Of a DNA stretch of 16,166 nt, positions 1-8,374 are shown one piece after another. The stretch's first letter is position 1. Each line of letters begins with the position of its first letter. The notes under the pieces are model-generated. The model ran no database searches. It was not told the origin of the DNA and worked only from the letters and a program-made list of their open reading frames with translations. The translations under genes and the position numbers were made by a program. Source of the stretch: Dunaliella salina (taxonomy: Eukaryota > Chlorophyta > Chlorophyceae > Chlamydomonadales > Dunaliellaceae); contig MU069448.1 in assembly GCA_002284615.2 (NCBI GenBank), positions 657,389 through 673,554 of the forward strand. Direction: 5' to 3'.

Positions 1-32
<32 letters not shown>
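1..32. repeat. (TG)16 microsatellite
   Basis: The window opens in an uninterrupted TG dinucleotide run of 16 units. It is probably longer, since it is cut by the window edge. No gene adjoins it. Confidence 0.97.
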
Positions 33-33
<1 letters not shown>

Positions 34-658
34 AGATGAATCATGCATGTTGGGCTGTGCCAACCCTGCCACCCCCCCTGCTCATACACACGAGAGCAAA
101 TGAGTTGTGTTCATGCAACTCTCCTACCACCATGCTTTGACCATTCCACACGAAAGCATGTCTCGATGAGAGCGCAACGATATCCAATGTCTCTACCATG
201 TCTTCGCTAACTCAAGGCGGCAAGAAGACGTTATGATCTATCTATCGAAATTAGTGATAAACCTAATATTTGGTACGGACGGAATCCTTGAGTGCGGTTC
301 TCTTAAACTCGGCTGGGCTGGGGACTTCACCGAGCACCAGACAGCAGCTCCTGAATCAGGAGAACATATACTTTCAGATGGCTTCCCCCTTATGAGCTAA
401 GGTGGCCTGGATGGCTCAAAGCTGTATCTTTCAGTGTTGACTAATTGAACATTTATGCTGCGCCCCTGAAAGGGGGGCTCCACCCCAAAAAGGATTCAGA
501 AAGAAGACCAAAGACACGTGACTTCCCAAATCTCCAGAGCAAACAAGCTGAGACCATGTTGCACTCCCATAATTATGTTTTTGTAACCTCCATGCACTAT
601 GCTGACAAACTGCGCATACTAACCGTATTCCCCCCACCAAAGGATTGTTAAGAAGAAA
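33..658. other. No recognised gene
   Basis: About 600 bases without a supported gene. Two open frames of 68-69 codons overlap on opposite strands near 431-651. Neither has a recognisable motif, and they read as chance frames. The right end lies just downstream of the stop codon of the minus-strand LINE fragment at 659. It could hold that element's 3' untranslated region, but I could not match it to the 3' tails of the other copies. Confidence 0.5.
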
Positions 659-909
659 TTAGTGAGGATCAGGAGGTTTACTGCAGTAGCTTGTGCTTGA
701 CCTTGGTGATAATAGTTGAAAGGAGTCTTCTCCAGAGCGGATCTGGTGCTAGCAAGCTTCAAAGCGTACTGGGACAGGGACAGAATGAGCACGAAGCTTC
801 AGAGCAAGCTTTGTGACCTTGTGAGTGTCAAGACCAAGCTCTTCAAGAGGCTTCAATGTTTGGGGGGTGTAAATAAGCCCGCCCACACCTAACGGAGTTT
901 ATGAAGGGT
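659..909 (-). mobile_element. Tick non-LTR retrotransposon, C-terminal fragment (decayed)
   Basis: Read on the minus strand, this stretch gives the last roughly 80 codons of the tick LINE polyprotein with frameshifts. It starts at the degraded 'LHTILLGVGG' block near 909-870 and passes through a region rich in AAGCTT sites. It ends with codons for PDPH and a TAA stop at 659-661. The same sequence occurs on the plus strand at 1350-1739. There the nucleotide match is clear, for example TTAGGTGTGGG followed by GGGCT, and the final CCTGAT-CC-CACT before the stop. The fragment is 5'-truncated at about 909 and cannot encode anything functional. The function of the C-terminal tail in the family is not known to me. 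Confidence 0.8.
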
Positions 910-1314
910 TCCTCACTTCCTGTAGCCAGGACACACAAAATAACCGCCAGCCACAAAGAACTTCTTTAGAACCCTCTAGACACTGATGTCATATTGGGGG
1001 CTATGTATCCTAATCCGCAGGGAAATCAATTTACTATGACTAAGTTCGTGAGCAATTTACTCATTTGTATGATGAGCTTGCACATGTTACTCAGGTGTCT
1101 CGACGTGTGATGTTGTGCGGAGACGTTGGCCAATTCAAAAATTGGGGGTCTGCGAGAAGTTTCTGATGCACAAATATGAGGCTCTGTTGGACTGCCTGGC
1201 ACTCCAGGCTCCTAGAAGTGTACAGATGTCAATTTGGCTGGCAATTTGCTCTTGGGCGTTGCTGCTGCATATGGACGTGTTCACAAGGCTGTGGCCGTTC
1301 ACGCACTGCAGGTT
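910..1314. other. Spacer between divergent LINE fragments; no gene recognised
   Basis: This stretch separates the 5' breakpoints of the two opposed LINE fragments. A plus-strand open frame begins at 1115 and runs into the LINE fragment. Its first roughly 65 codons do not resemble the expected upstream LINE domain (no IEIK or RPDAI motif), so it is probably unrelated sequence read by chance. Confidence 0.5.
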
Positions 1315-1853
1315 ATGTCACCACCTTTCAAGTGCCTCTGCTAATGTCACCCTTCATACAATTCTGTTAGGTGTGGGTGGGCTCATCTGCACCCTCCACA
1401 CTGGAGCCCCTGAAAGAGGTTGGTCTTAATACACACAAGGCCCCTAAGCTTGCTCTGAAGCTTTTGATGCTCATTCTGTCCAGTATGCTTACAAACTTGT
1501 TAGCACCAGACGAGCTCTGGTGCACCAAAGTCGCTAGGACCAGCCCTGATCCTACCGGTTAGAACCAGGAGGTTGGGGGTTCAATTTCACTCAGATGCCC
1601 ACTTGAAGCATATGCAGCAATGTACCCGTACTTTACTAAAGAGAGTGTGGCCAAGACGAGCTCTGAGAAGACTTTTTTAAACTCTTGTCAAGAAGGTCAG
1701 GCACAGGCTACTGCCAGTAACCCTCCTGATCCCCACTGACTTCTTTTCACATTTCTCTAGGTAAAGGGATGCATGGTGCCTTGGCCCTGATATCCTCTTT
1801 TCCTTAATTGATGTGGGGAGTGTTTTCACTGCCTGCATACTTTTTCTTTTCTG
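1315..1853 (+). mobile_element. Tick non-LTR retrotransposon, 3' end with 3' UTR, split by a SINE-like insertion
   Basis: Codons from about 1315 give LCHHLSSASANVTLHTILLGVGG, the family's conserved block, followed by a frameshifted stretch. After removal of the 1520-1653 insertion, the coding sequence continues as EKTFLNSCQEGQAQATASNPPDPH and ends with TGA at 1737-1739. The NPPDPH-stop ending is shared by all copies in this window. Downstream, about 1790-1853 (CTCTTTTCCTTAATTGATG, then GCCTGCATACTTTTTCTTTT) matches the 3' UTR tails seen reversed at 3805-3864 and 6885-6945. The copy is 5'-truncated and inactive. Only the last roughly 100 residues of the protein remain. Confidence 0.82.
1508..1665 (+). 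mobile_element. tRNA-like SINE insertion (1520-1653) with 12-bp target-site duplications
   Basis: The 12-mer AGACGAGCTCTG occurs at 1508-1519 and again at 1654-1665, flanking 134 bp that are absent from the homologous LINE copy at 659-909. That is an insertion with a perfect TSD and an empty-site control. The insert carries a B-box-like GGTTCAATTTC at 1578-1588, preceded by CCGGTTAGAACC, which resembles a tRNA D-arm/A-box end. This suggests a tRNA-derived SINE. Ticks have such a family (Ruka), but I cannot confirm identity to it. The part TCAGATGCCCAC recurs in the element at 3733-3864. Confidence 0.78.
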
Positions 1854-2050
1854 CTTGGTTTATAAGGTTACAAGAGGAGCGATGGCAGTCAAGACGCGTG
1901 ACTGCTGGGCTACAATTGAGACAGAAAATTAAAAAAAAGGAAGGTCTGTGCAGTTTTTGCAGTCATAATTGGTTCTAAACAAAAAAATCAAGGGAAATGA
2001 TCAAGCAGCAGTTGTAGCAATAGAGGCATGCAGTTTTCGTAGCTCATACA

Positions 2051-2293
2051 TTGGACAGTTTGCGAAACAAGGCAATGGGTGAAAATGAGACTGAACCTGC
2101 CAAGACCAACCTACCGTACACAAAAAGGAGGTGGGCAACACTTCAGAGTTCTGGCAAGGTAAAAGAAATAGCAAACAGATCCATGCCGTGCGAACAAGCA
2201 TCAGATAGGCCAAAAAGGAAAGCAACAGAGAAGGAAACAGGTGGGGAGGAGCGCACGCATAATGAGAGGGTCAAAAATACCAAGCATGGATAG
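2051..2293 (+). CDS. Small charged open frame, 80 codons, unrecognised
   Basis: An ATG-initiated frame of 80 codons encodes a very hydrophilic, basic product. It includes the segment DRPKRKATEKETGGEE, which resembles a nuclear-localisation-like cluster. No domain is recognisable and no membrane segment is present. It might be an exon remnant: AAG|GTAAAA at about 2157-2164 resembles a splice donor. It might equally be a chance frame in A-rich DNA. No promoter or polyadenylation signal can be tied to it. I would treat it as hypothetical. Confidence 0.15.
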   Translation: MDSLRNKAMGENETEPAKTNLPYTKRRWATLQSSGKVKEIANRSMPCEQASDRPKRKATEKETGGEERTHNERVKNTKHG

Positions 2294-3164
2294 CACTTGC
2301 TTTAGCATTTATAGTTCCATTAGTATGGATGGCAGTTGTGTCGGCACTCCCCTTTTTCTCCCACTTCAGTACCTCAGAAGCAAAAGAATAGTGTAACGAA
2401 GGAAGTATCATTTCCTGTGTTTCTTAAGTATAGGTTAATCACTCTCCTGTTGCGGCCACGTCCAGCTGCAGTTGGATGAGCTTCACCATGTGTTCAATGT
2501 GTAAGTAGGTCTTTGTCTTGCATGTGTCTTGGAACTAGTGCGTCTTGTGGCAAGGAATGCTTGTTCATGGGGAAAGCACCTCAGGATTTTCAGAGTGCAC
2601 AGAATTTAATTGTTGCTCGGAGGTGAACAGGTTCCCTTTTAATCGTTGTTCATCATACCTTGTCCAGTCCCTTATGACAAATTTTCACTGGTTGGAAGAT
2701 CTTTCACGCTCATGAATCATGCCTGCTGCAAGGATGGACAACCGCATTGCTCGCATCTCTGCGGATGGATGTGTGATGTTCAGAGAAGACACAGGCCCTT
2801 CCCTGCAATCAATCATCAACCTCTGTTGCTGCCAGGACCACCCTCAGGATATAGGGTGCAACAACAATGCAAAGATGACACGCACCCTCACCGTCTCTTC
2901 TCCTCCAATGCCAAGCTCGATGGTGCTAAAGCAGATGCTGCAATGTTTCCCAGATCACCGCTTTCTTGTATTCGGTGTTGCAAGAAAGAAGTGATCTTGG
3001 AAACATTTGTGGAATTTTTAACAGACTTGATCACTCAGTTCCTCCATCATTTGTTCTGCTGTGCACCTCTCCGTAGTCTAACGTGCCTTGGCATGAGGCA
3101 AGGTTGTGTCTGCATGCTTGAGAAGCTGTGCCTGAGCTTCGGGCATAAACTTTCAAGGCTGGTC
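2294..3164. other. Mostly anonymous DNA; one long unsupported open frame
   Basis: The plus-strand frame at 2646-3170 is open for 174 codons and overlaps another of 91 codons in a different frame. Neither translation shows a domain. Both are rich in Cys, His and Ser, as often happens in chance frames. The distal part runs into an interspersed repeat that recurs at 11203-11265. I see no RNA gene or splice structure that supports a gene here. Confidence 0.45.
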
Positions 3165-3240
3165 TGGTGACAGACCTCTATGTTTCTGCTCAGCTGCCCT
3201 TGTTGCGGATAAAGCGATGTAGACTTACCTACCCTGACCT
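3165..3240. repeat. Interspersed repeat, copy 1 (second copy 11203-11265)
   Basis: The stretch CCTCTATGT...CTCAGCTGCCCTT...GCGGATAAAGCG.TGTA.ACTTACCT is shared between here and 11203-11265 in the same orientation, with about nine-tenths of positions identical over the aligned core. It is a dispersed family, possibly part of a larger element. The minus strand of both copies contains a splice-donor-like GGTAAGT. I cannot name the family. Confidence 0.65.
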
Positions 3241-3719
3241 CTTTCAGACGGTCACCATGCGCACTTTGCTCCACAATCTCTTTTTTAATTGCTTTCTTTG
3301 TTGTTTAGCCTCGCCGTCATGCGTTCTGGCTCCTTACTGCAAACCTATAAGCTTGCCTACCTCACAGCATCACGGACAGGCCCAGGTTTCAGCTCCGTGG
3401 ACCTCTTGCCTTTGCCCGTCATTGTTGCATGAACTTGCATCCAAGTTCTCTCTGGCATTCCCAGTGATAGGTCTGTTGCACACATTTTGTCAGGGACATG
3501 CTTTTGGGGGTGGGGAGGGAGTTTTCCAGTTCCAATACTTGTAACCTTATGTAACAAATCAAATGTACGCTCCCCTGCGTTTGTTCTCTTCTGCTTTGAT
3601 ACACTAGGTTCTCTTCTCTCTACCTCTCGCCCTTCCCCTCCGATGGCTCCTTCCTTGCCTGGCATCCACCATTTACAGTCTTATCATATATCTTCTTTTT
3701 TGAACCAAAGCAATGATAA

Positions 3720-3877
3720 GCTTATCCTTTTTTATATTCTGGAGGTCGGGGGTTCTATTTTGCTCAGATGCCCACATCAGGAAAGAAAAGAAAAGAAAAG
3801 AAAAACTATGTAGGCAGCGAAACTCTCCCTATATCAATTGAGGAAAAGGAGACACATTGGCTCCGCTTATCCTTTTT
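3720..3877. mobile_element. Short retroelement (3733-3864) with 13-bp TSD, joining a tRNA-like segment to a LINE 3' tail
   Basis: The 13-mer GCTTATCCTTTTT occurs at 3720-3732 and 3865-3877, flanking 132 bp. The insert begins with GGAGGTCGGGGGTTCTATTTTG and TCAGATGCCCAC, the same tRNA-like segment as in the SINE at 1520-1653. An AAAAG tract follows, at about 3780-3805. The remainder, read on the minus strand, matches the LINE 3' UTR: GAGCCAATGTGTCTCCTT at the right edge, also found at 8500-8520, and the GCCTACATAGTTTTTCTTTT block, also found at 1830-1853 and 6885-6900. The unit may be a SINE whose tail is shared with the partner LINE, or the two pieces may be a composite. Confidence 0.7.
3780..3805. 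repeat. (AAAAG)n tract inside the short retroelement
   Basis: Imperfect GAAAA/AAAAG units form the A-rich linker between the tRNA-like segment and the LINE-tail segment. A near-identical tract lies at 6761-6786. Confidence 0.85.
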
Positions 3878-3907
3878 CTACATGAACTACTTTTTTCTTT
3901 TTATGAG

Positions 3908-3950
3908 CAGGCTAGCAGTCAGCTGTTTTGACTGGAGACTTTTTTCTGCA
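3908..3950 (-). repeat. Short dispersed repeat related to 5538-5578
   Basis: On the minus strand this reads GAAAAAAGTCTCCAGTCAAAA followed by GACTGCTAGCCTG. The plus strand at 5538-5578 has GAAAAAGGCCTCCAGTCAAAA followed by GACTGCTAGCCTG. The match covers about 40 bp with few differences. The copy at 5509-5570 lies inside a probable insertion with its own flanking duplication. Confidence 0.6.
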
Positions 3951-4410
3951 ACCTGGAAACAACAGTGCAGCTGCCCCTACAGCCAGGTGCAATTCCTGTC
4001 CCTTTCCTTTCAGCCCTGCGTGCTTGAGGATCTGGCTGCAGGTCACCCTTGGAACCACTGGCCTGACATCTTTCTTTTCACGGTAAGGTAGAGCTGAGGT
4101 ACATGGCCAATGCAAAAATGTGGCCCGTCCACCCATCCAATCCCTCAGGCCTGGGCATGCAGAACACCAGGGGCATTGCTGTGTCGCTGCAGCACGTCAA
4201 ATGGAGAGGAGGTGGCCTCGGGGACAGAACTTCCATTTCCATATCCATTCCCAAACGAACATGAAAATCGGAAAACTTGCGCACATTTTCGCCCAAAAAC
4301 CACATTGGCTCCCCCCTTGCCATAATTGTGGCATTTTCCTCAATAGAGGGGGGGTCCATTAACCATTAACTGCCTTGCGATTAATTCAGAAATTCAATTA
4401 ATTGCACTTT
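3951..4410. other. No gene recognised
   Basis: Open frames of 71-93 codons overlap on both strands between 4078 and 4362, without recognisable domains. GAGGATCTGGCTGC at about 4024-4037 recurs at about 11272-11285, close to the other copy of the repeat at 3165-3240. A larger degraded element may therefore have been deposited twice. Confidence 0.45.
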
Positions 4411-4912
4411 TTAGGGCCTGTTTACAACAGTTGGGTATTGGGTAATTAAAATTCCAAAAATAACGATTACCCAAGAATTGCGTTTACAAACCTGGGTAAT
4501 TTTCTTGGGTAACCCGAAAAGGAAATTCGCATTTTTGAATCTCTTACCCGGCCCCCCCCCCCCCGGGAGTAATTAGAAATTCAGAAATTCTCCTCCCGGA
4601 GGACCATCTGTTGAAGCTTCTGAGAGCCTTCTGAGCCTTCAAAGATGGCTCGCAAGGCCTGTCTTGGCCGGCACCGCAGGCATGTTTGACCGGAAGCTTC
4701 AGGTACAGATGTCAGCGGCCTCCCAGCACTTCCCAGGAATGATTCAATAATATCAAAATGCCTACAGCATGGCATCTCTCATAAGCAAGCGGAGTTACAG
4801 AACACCGCTCTGAAGAATTACCCAGGGTCGGGAACGCTAAGTTGGGTAAATTAAGAATTACCCAATTTATAGATTTGCGAATTACCCAATTCCGATTGTA
4901 AATTCGCCCTTA
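4411..4912. mobile_element. PIF/Harbinger (Tourist-like) MITE, 4414-4909, TTA target-site duplication
   Basis: The element starts GGGCCTGTTTACAA at 4414 and ends TTGTAAATTCGCCC at 4909, whose complement is GGGCGAATTTACAA. The imperfect terminal inverted repeat matches at 11 of 14 positions. It is flanked by TTA at 4411-4413 and 4910-4912. A GGGCCTGTTT-type terminus and a 3-bp TTA/TWA duplication are established marks of PIF/Harbinger transposons and their Tourist MITEs. The subterminal regions carry several copies of TTGGGTAATT or its complement, inverted between the two ends: four or more on the left (4431-4515) and four on the right (4816-4890). It is 496 bp with no transposase frame, so it is non-autonomous. 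A 13-C run sits inside at 4552-4564. Confidence 0.8.
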
Positions 4913-5361
4913 CTTGTCTATTGGAAATGCAGAAGCAATTAATAAGTGCAATTAACACAGCTTCTCTATTAATCGTCATTAGCGAAAGTAATTCATGCAG
5001 GATTGATTGCAAGTGGTTGGAAACGCACCGTAATTCACAGCTCGAAACCATTTTTTGTGCATTACCTTGAAAAAATATTTAATGCGGAATGATCATGGGT
5101 CAGCACGGTATCAACCAGCAACAAGTTCATGCAGAGTTGGGGGGTGAACTGTAGCCAAGGCCGTCAGGAGGTCTGCAGCTGCTGAGTCATGTACTTGGAA
5201 ATTTGTACGGACCAACTATATCAACCAGTGCATGCGGTACCAGTTCCCGGGTCAATCATTTAGTGCTCATTATCAAAACCGTAAGATGCGGCTTTATTAC
5301 TGAGCACTAAACGTATCAACATATTCCTGGGGAATTGGTGGAGCTCACTGTCAGTTTCAGC

Positions 5362-5422
5362 GCTAACTGTTGGTTTCCTTAATGCACATTGGTTGTGTCC
5401 AGCATAGACTTCTACTTTTTTC
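5362..5422 (-). repeat. Short interspersed repeat family, copy a
   Basis: The sequence GGTTTCCTTAATGCACATTGG...AGCATAGACTTCTACTTTTTT matches, with differences, the repeats at 8375-8495 (same orientation) and 6761-6870 (reversed). On the minus strand the family reads A-rich tract, TCTACGCAGGCC, then GCGTTAAGGGAA. This copy lies in material missing from the sister copy at about 11950, so it was inserted into copy 1 of the duplication after the copies separated, or was lost from copy 2. Confidence 0.6.
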
Positions 5423-5490
5423 CTGGGAACTCTGCTGGAGACACCAATGATTAAGTGGAACTCAGCTGGAGACACCAATGGGTGCTTCCG

Positions 5491-5588
5491 GCCTGAGTCA
5501 GGTTTACAGGAAGAAAGGATTACAGGATAGCAAGGAGAAAAAGGCCTCCAGTCAAAACGACGGACTGCTAGCCTGAGTCAGGTTCACA
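5491..5588. mobile_element. 62-bp insertion (5509-5570) with an 18-bp flanking duplication
   Basis: GCCTGAGTCAGGTTTACA at 5491-5508 and GCCTGAGTCAGGTTCACA at 5571-5588 differ at one of 18 positions and flank 62 bp. The sister duplication copy at about 11984-12010 has a single site (GTGCTTCC, TGCTCAGG, GTTCACACATG) without the insert. The insert resembles the repeat at 3908-3950. The match there runs a few bases into the flank, so part of the right duplication may belong to the element. Confidence 0.5.
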
Positions 5589-5949
5589 CACGCACACAGG
5601 CTGCTCAGATTCACACATGCGCACACACTGCGCAAGTACTCATAGGCCCCCTCCCTTTCCTGACTGGTAGCTAGCCCAGAGAAAAAGGCTGCATCTGCCA
5701 TGTGCATGGCTTGCCTTGCTTGCAATACAAGTTGCAGCAGAGCAATGTCACAACCCAGTCATACAGCTCATGTATGCTTTGAGCCTCAGTCAGCTCACAC
5801 ACGCTTGCAGGCATAACTCAGCACTTACTCCCTTCACAGAACACACCCCAGAAAAACACAGCAGGGAAAAAGTCGCCACGCCAGTTGATGTCAGTTTAAA
5901 TGATGATGCATCCGTAGGGAAGCAATACACAGTTCTAGCACTCTTCCTT

Positions 5950-6079
5950 TGTACAGGTAACCCTTGCTGACCTGCATCAGCTGCCCCTGCTCGAATCATG
6001 TATATACACCTGGGTTGCACTATGTGTACATGATTCGAGCAGGGGCATCTGATGCAGGTCAGCAAGAGTTACCTGTACA
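5950..6079. repeat. Near-perfect inverted repeat (hairpin), 53-bp arms
   Basis: Arms 5950-6002 and 6027-6079 are complementary at 51 of 53 positions with no indel. The mismatches are C5962/A6067 and C5981/T6048. In RNA the stem can extend by G-U pairs to about 6006/6023, leaving a loop of about 16-24 nt. The left arm is shared with copy 2 of the duplication (about 12353-12407), but the right arm is not present there. A transcript would fold into a stem loop of about 130 nt, longer than a typical microRNA precursor but suitable as a Dicer substrate. No transcription signal is visible. Confidence 0.9.
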
Positions 6080-6658
6080 GTGGGACAGTGCCAGAGTTGT
6101 GTGTTGCTACCATTCCTACTATGCGCAGGCCGTCGTAGTGCCCTTGCTTGCATGATGTATGGAGTCTTGGAATGATTCCGTGCATAATTTCATACATGTG
6201 CAGAAAGGCAATTAAAACGCTGTCAGAGTGCCCCTGCTTGAATCATGTACAAACAGTGCAAGCAAGCCACCCAAGCAAGTTGTAGGCACAGAAGTACTAC
6301 TTCTAATACGACCCATATTTGGAGGAGACCATGTTTGAAATCCCCGTTCTTGACATGCATTCACCAAACCTGACGTCTTGCTACATTTTTCAGCTGCATT
6401 GCCGGCTTTTCACATACAGCGTTCTCACAGCACCTTAATGTTCAAAATGTTGCTACTCACACAGACCCACACCTACACCCTGAGTCATGCTGGCAGCAAT
6501 GCAACTTTTCACGCGCCCACATTCTCTGCAAAGCATGGCAGCCCCGTGCCAGAAGCCGCTTAATTTGGAGCAAACAAAACAGTTTTTTTCCCAAATTGAG
6601 CGGCCTTGGCAGCACCACGCTCTCCCCTCCTCGAATTCAGAACCCCCGTGCATTGTGC

Positions 6659-6760
6659 TCTTGAGATTTTTAAAATCCATGCTATGCATCAGGACCTTAA
6701 CACCCTCTTAGAATGTACTGCAAGAGTGTGGAATACAGCCCCTACAATCCAAATGGTTTA
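6659..6760. other. Short spacer, nothing recognised
   Basis: Between the end of duplication copy 1 and the A-rich start of the next repeat. No feature seen. Confidence 0.5.
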
Positions 6761-6870
6761 GAAAAGAAAAGAAAAGAAAAGAAAAGTTTACGCAAGCCAA
6801 AGGCCGCGTGCATTAAGGGAAGAACTTCTAACACTAACAAAAGTTAGAGGCCTCACCAGGTTTAAAAAAA
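6761..6870 (+). repeat. Short interspersed repeat family, copy b, starting with (GAAAA)5
   Basis: A (GAAAA)5 tract at 6761-6786 leads into TTTACGCAAGCC, GCGTGCATTAAGGGAA, then CACTAACA and GGCCTCACCAGG. Every block has its counterpart, reversed, at 8375-8495. The A-rich tract at one end suggests a retroposed element. No gene is encoded. Confidence 0.7.
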
Positions 6871-6884
6871 GACGGAAAAAGAAA

Positions 6885-6945
6885 AAAGAAAGAAAAAACT
6901 ACATAGGCAGAGAACTCCCCTTCCATGAATTAACTAAATTAGCAG
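6885..6945 (-). mobile_element. Tick LINE 3' UTR fragment
   Basis: On the minus strand: TTAATTCATGGAAGGGGAG, then TGCCTATGTAGTTTTTTCTTT. This matches the LINE 3' tail at 1795-1853 and the reversed one at 3805-3864. Only the tail is present, with no coding sequence attached. Confidence 0.65.
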
Positions 6946-7739
6946 AGGGAGGCAACTGGCCAATTTGCCAGACATGCTCTTTCCCGGTTTTATTTCTCAA
7001 ACCTGACCATGCCAAACATTGTTTTACATAAAAATATTACACTTTACGAAAAAAGACAGAAATCAGAGGACCCCAGAACACTCTCCTGGCCTCAGATCAC
7101 CCTAAAATGCCCATAGCTCCACCCTGGGACCACTCTTCACTCCTGTTTTTTATTCCTATAACACCCACATACGAACTACTGACATCCTGCATATTCAAAA
7201 ATAGGAAGGGATGGGGTCAAAAATTTGCCTTTTTGGCACCCCTTCAAGGCTTGTGGTGAGTTTTCTCCGAGGGAAATGGCTGAAATTCCGTATCTCACCA
7301 ACTACTGGGTCTTCTCACTCCATTTTTTTGCAATGATATTTTTTTGGTTCAAGAACTTCAAGTCACTAAAAATCACCCAATTTGGTACAGTGGGTGGTCA
7401 GGTATGGAGATTTGGTGGTGAAAAGTAGAATTCACACTGCGGCTGACTAGGCACAGTTCCCCCAACTGGTAAAAACATATTCCAGTCACAGACAGCTACA
7501 AGAGTAAGCCAAGTTCCAGTTTAACCAGTTCAGGGAAACAAACACGGGGAGCATGCCCAAAACACCTGATTTTGGGCCTCAGTTGCCCCCCTGTGGGAAA
7601 TTGATGTAACAAAATATAGAACAGATGCACTGTACACGCACAAACCTGCCTTCAAATTCAACTATTTTTCCAGCTCTGCAAGATGCCAACTGTGTGGCGA
7701 TGAAGATTGATCAAGTTGCACCTCAGGTGTACCAATTCA
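6946..7739. other. No gene recognised
   Basis: AT-richer DNA with one plus-strand frame of 67 codons (7225-7428) whose aromatic-rich translation shows no domain, and one of 64 codons at 7625-7819. Part of 7640-7739 could be the upstream portion of the LINE fragment that follows, but I could not align it. Confidence 0.45.
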
Positions 7740-8338
7740 ACCCTAAGTGGGATGCACACCAACAGACACCATGCAGGTCTCAGCCTCTGCGTTTGTGCCC
7801 ACGTGTATGCCCCCAGTAAAGGCCGGTATGGCTGATCCCTTATTGGTAAGGATGGCTGCAACAATGAGAGACTCCAGGAACAGGGCATTCAAGTCCATGA
7901 AGACATGACATGTAGCGGGACACCCACTTCATTGAATCAAATTCTTTTTTGACACCAACCTCTTCATCACTTAGAAATGAGCAGCAGCTCAACGTGCCCA
8001 CACTGAACCCAGACTTAAATCCCATAGCTCAATATATCCAAACAGGAACAACAAAGTGACTTTACATACCATCTTGATTGGTGTGGCTGCCACTATTTAC
8101 AATGACTACACAATCAAACCTCTTATGAACCAATGTCTTACCAAGCACAAGGCTGGTACAGTAGGAAAACAGCTTGGTTGCCATGCCATCCAGAACTTGA
8201 CGTCCATCATTAACACCAGACACGCTCTTCATTTTTGGGGGGCTTCTGGGGGGTGTTCTGCTGGGCGCGCGGTGGAGGACAGCAGGAGAAGGGGAGTCTG
8301 GGCATCCAGGGGCGGACAACCCCCCCAATCCTCATTAG
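7740..8338 (+). mobile_element. Tick non-LTR retrotransposon, C-terminal fragment (second subfamily, decayed)
   Basis: From 8056 the frame reads VTLHTILIGVAATIYNDYTIKPLMNQCLTKHKAG (first codon ATG in this copy) and continues to TSIINTRHALHFWGASGG, the conserved C-terminal block of the tick LINE. After one frameshift it ends NPPNPH with TAG at 8336-8338. Upstream, at about 7926-7960, HFIES...DTN corresponds to the family's IEIK...DTRP motif, with the catalytic-type lysine lost. The 5' limit is uncertain. A Gly-rich stretch after HFWGASGG distinguishes this subfamily from the minus-strand element downstream. Several stops and frameshifts make it inactive. It faces the minus-strand LINE tail to tail. 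Confidence 0.78.
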
Positions 8339-8374
8339 CTCTATGTCTGGCTCTCCACTAGGCTAATTTTGTCC

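Larger units (their letters stand above)
5110..6658. repeat. Long direct duplication, copy 1 (copy 2 at 11745-13029)
   Basis: Collinear similarity to 11745-13029 begins at ATCAACCAGCAAC and ends at the CATTGTGC block near 6658. Anchors along the way include GTTCATGCAGAGTTGGGGGG, GCCAAGGCCGTCAGGAG, GTCAATCATT.AGTGCTCATTA, GCTTGCCTTGCTTGCA, CTTTGTACAGGTAACCCTTG, GGCAGCCCCGTGCCAGAAG and CCTCCTCGAA.TCAGA. Copy 1 has extra insertions at about 5290-5480 and 5509-5570, and the right arm of the hairpin at 6027-6079. Open frames here are unconserved between the copies, so the unit is not a gene family. It may be a non-autonomous transposon or a segmental duplication. Confidence 0.85.

Noticed and set aside
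1544..1600. Functional tRNA gene
   Set aside because: Has B-box-like and D-arm-like pieces but no anticodon arm or acceptor pairing; fits a SINE head within a TSD.
2646..3170. 174-codon plus-strand open frame as a gene
   Set aside because: No domain, Cys/His-rich chance-like composition, overlaps a second frame, and runs into a dispersed repeat.
5716..6155. Genes around the hairpin with similar N-terminal peptides on both strands (MLTCI.CPCSNHV)
   Set aside because: The similarity is produced by the inverted repeat itself, and the frames are not conserved in duplication copy 2.
8056..8361. Intact 101-residue gene
   Set aside because: It is the decayed C-terminus of a LINE; the genuine ending NPPNPH-stop at 8336-8338 lies in another frame.
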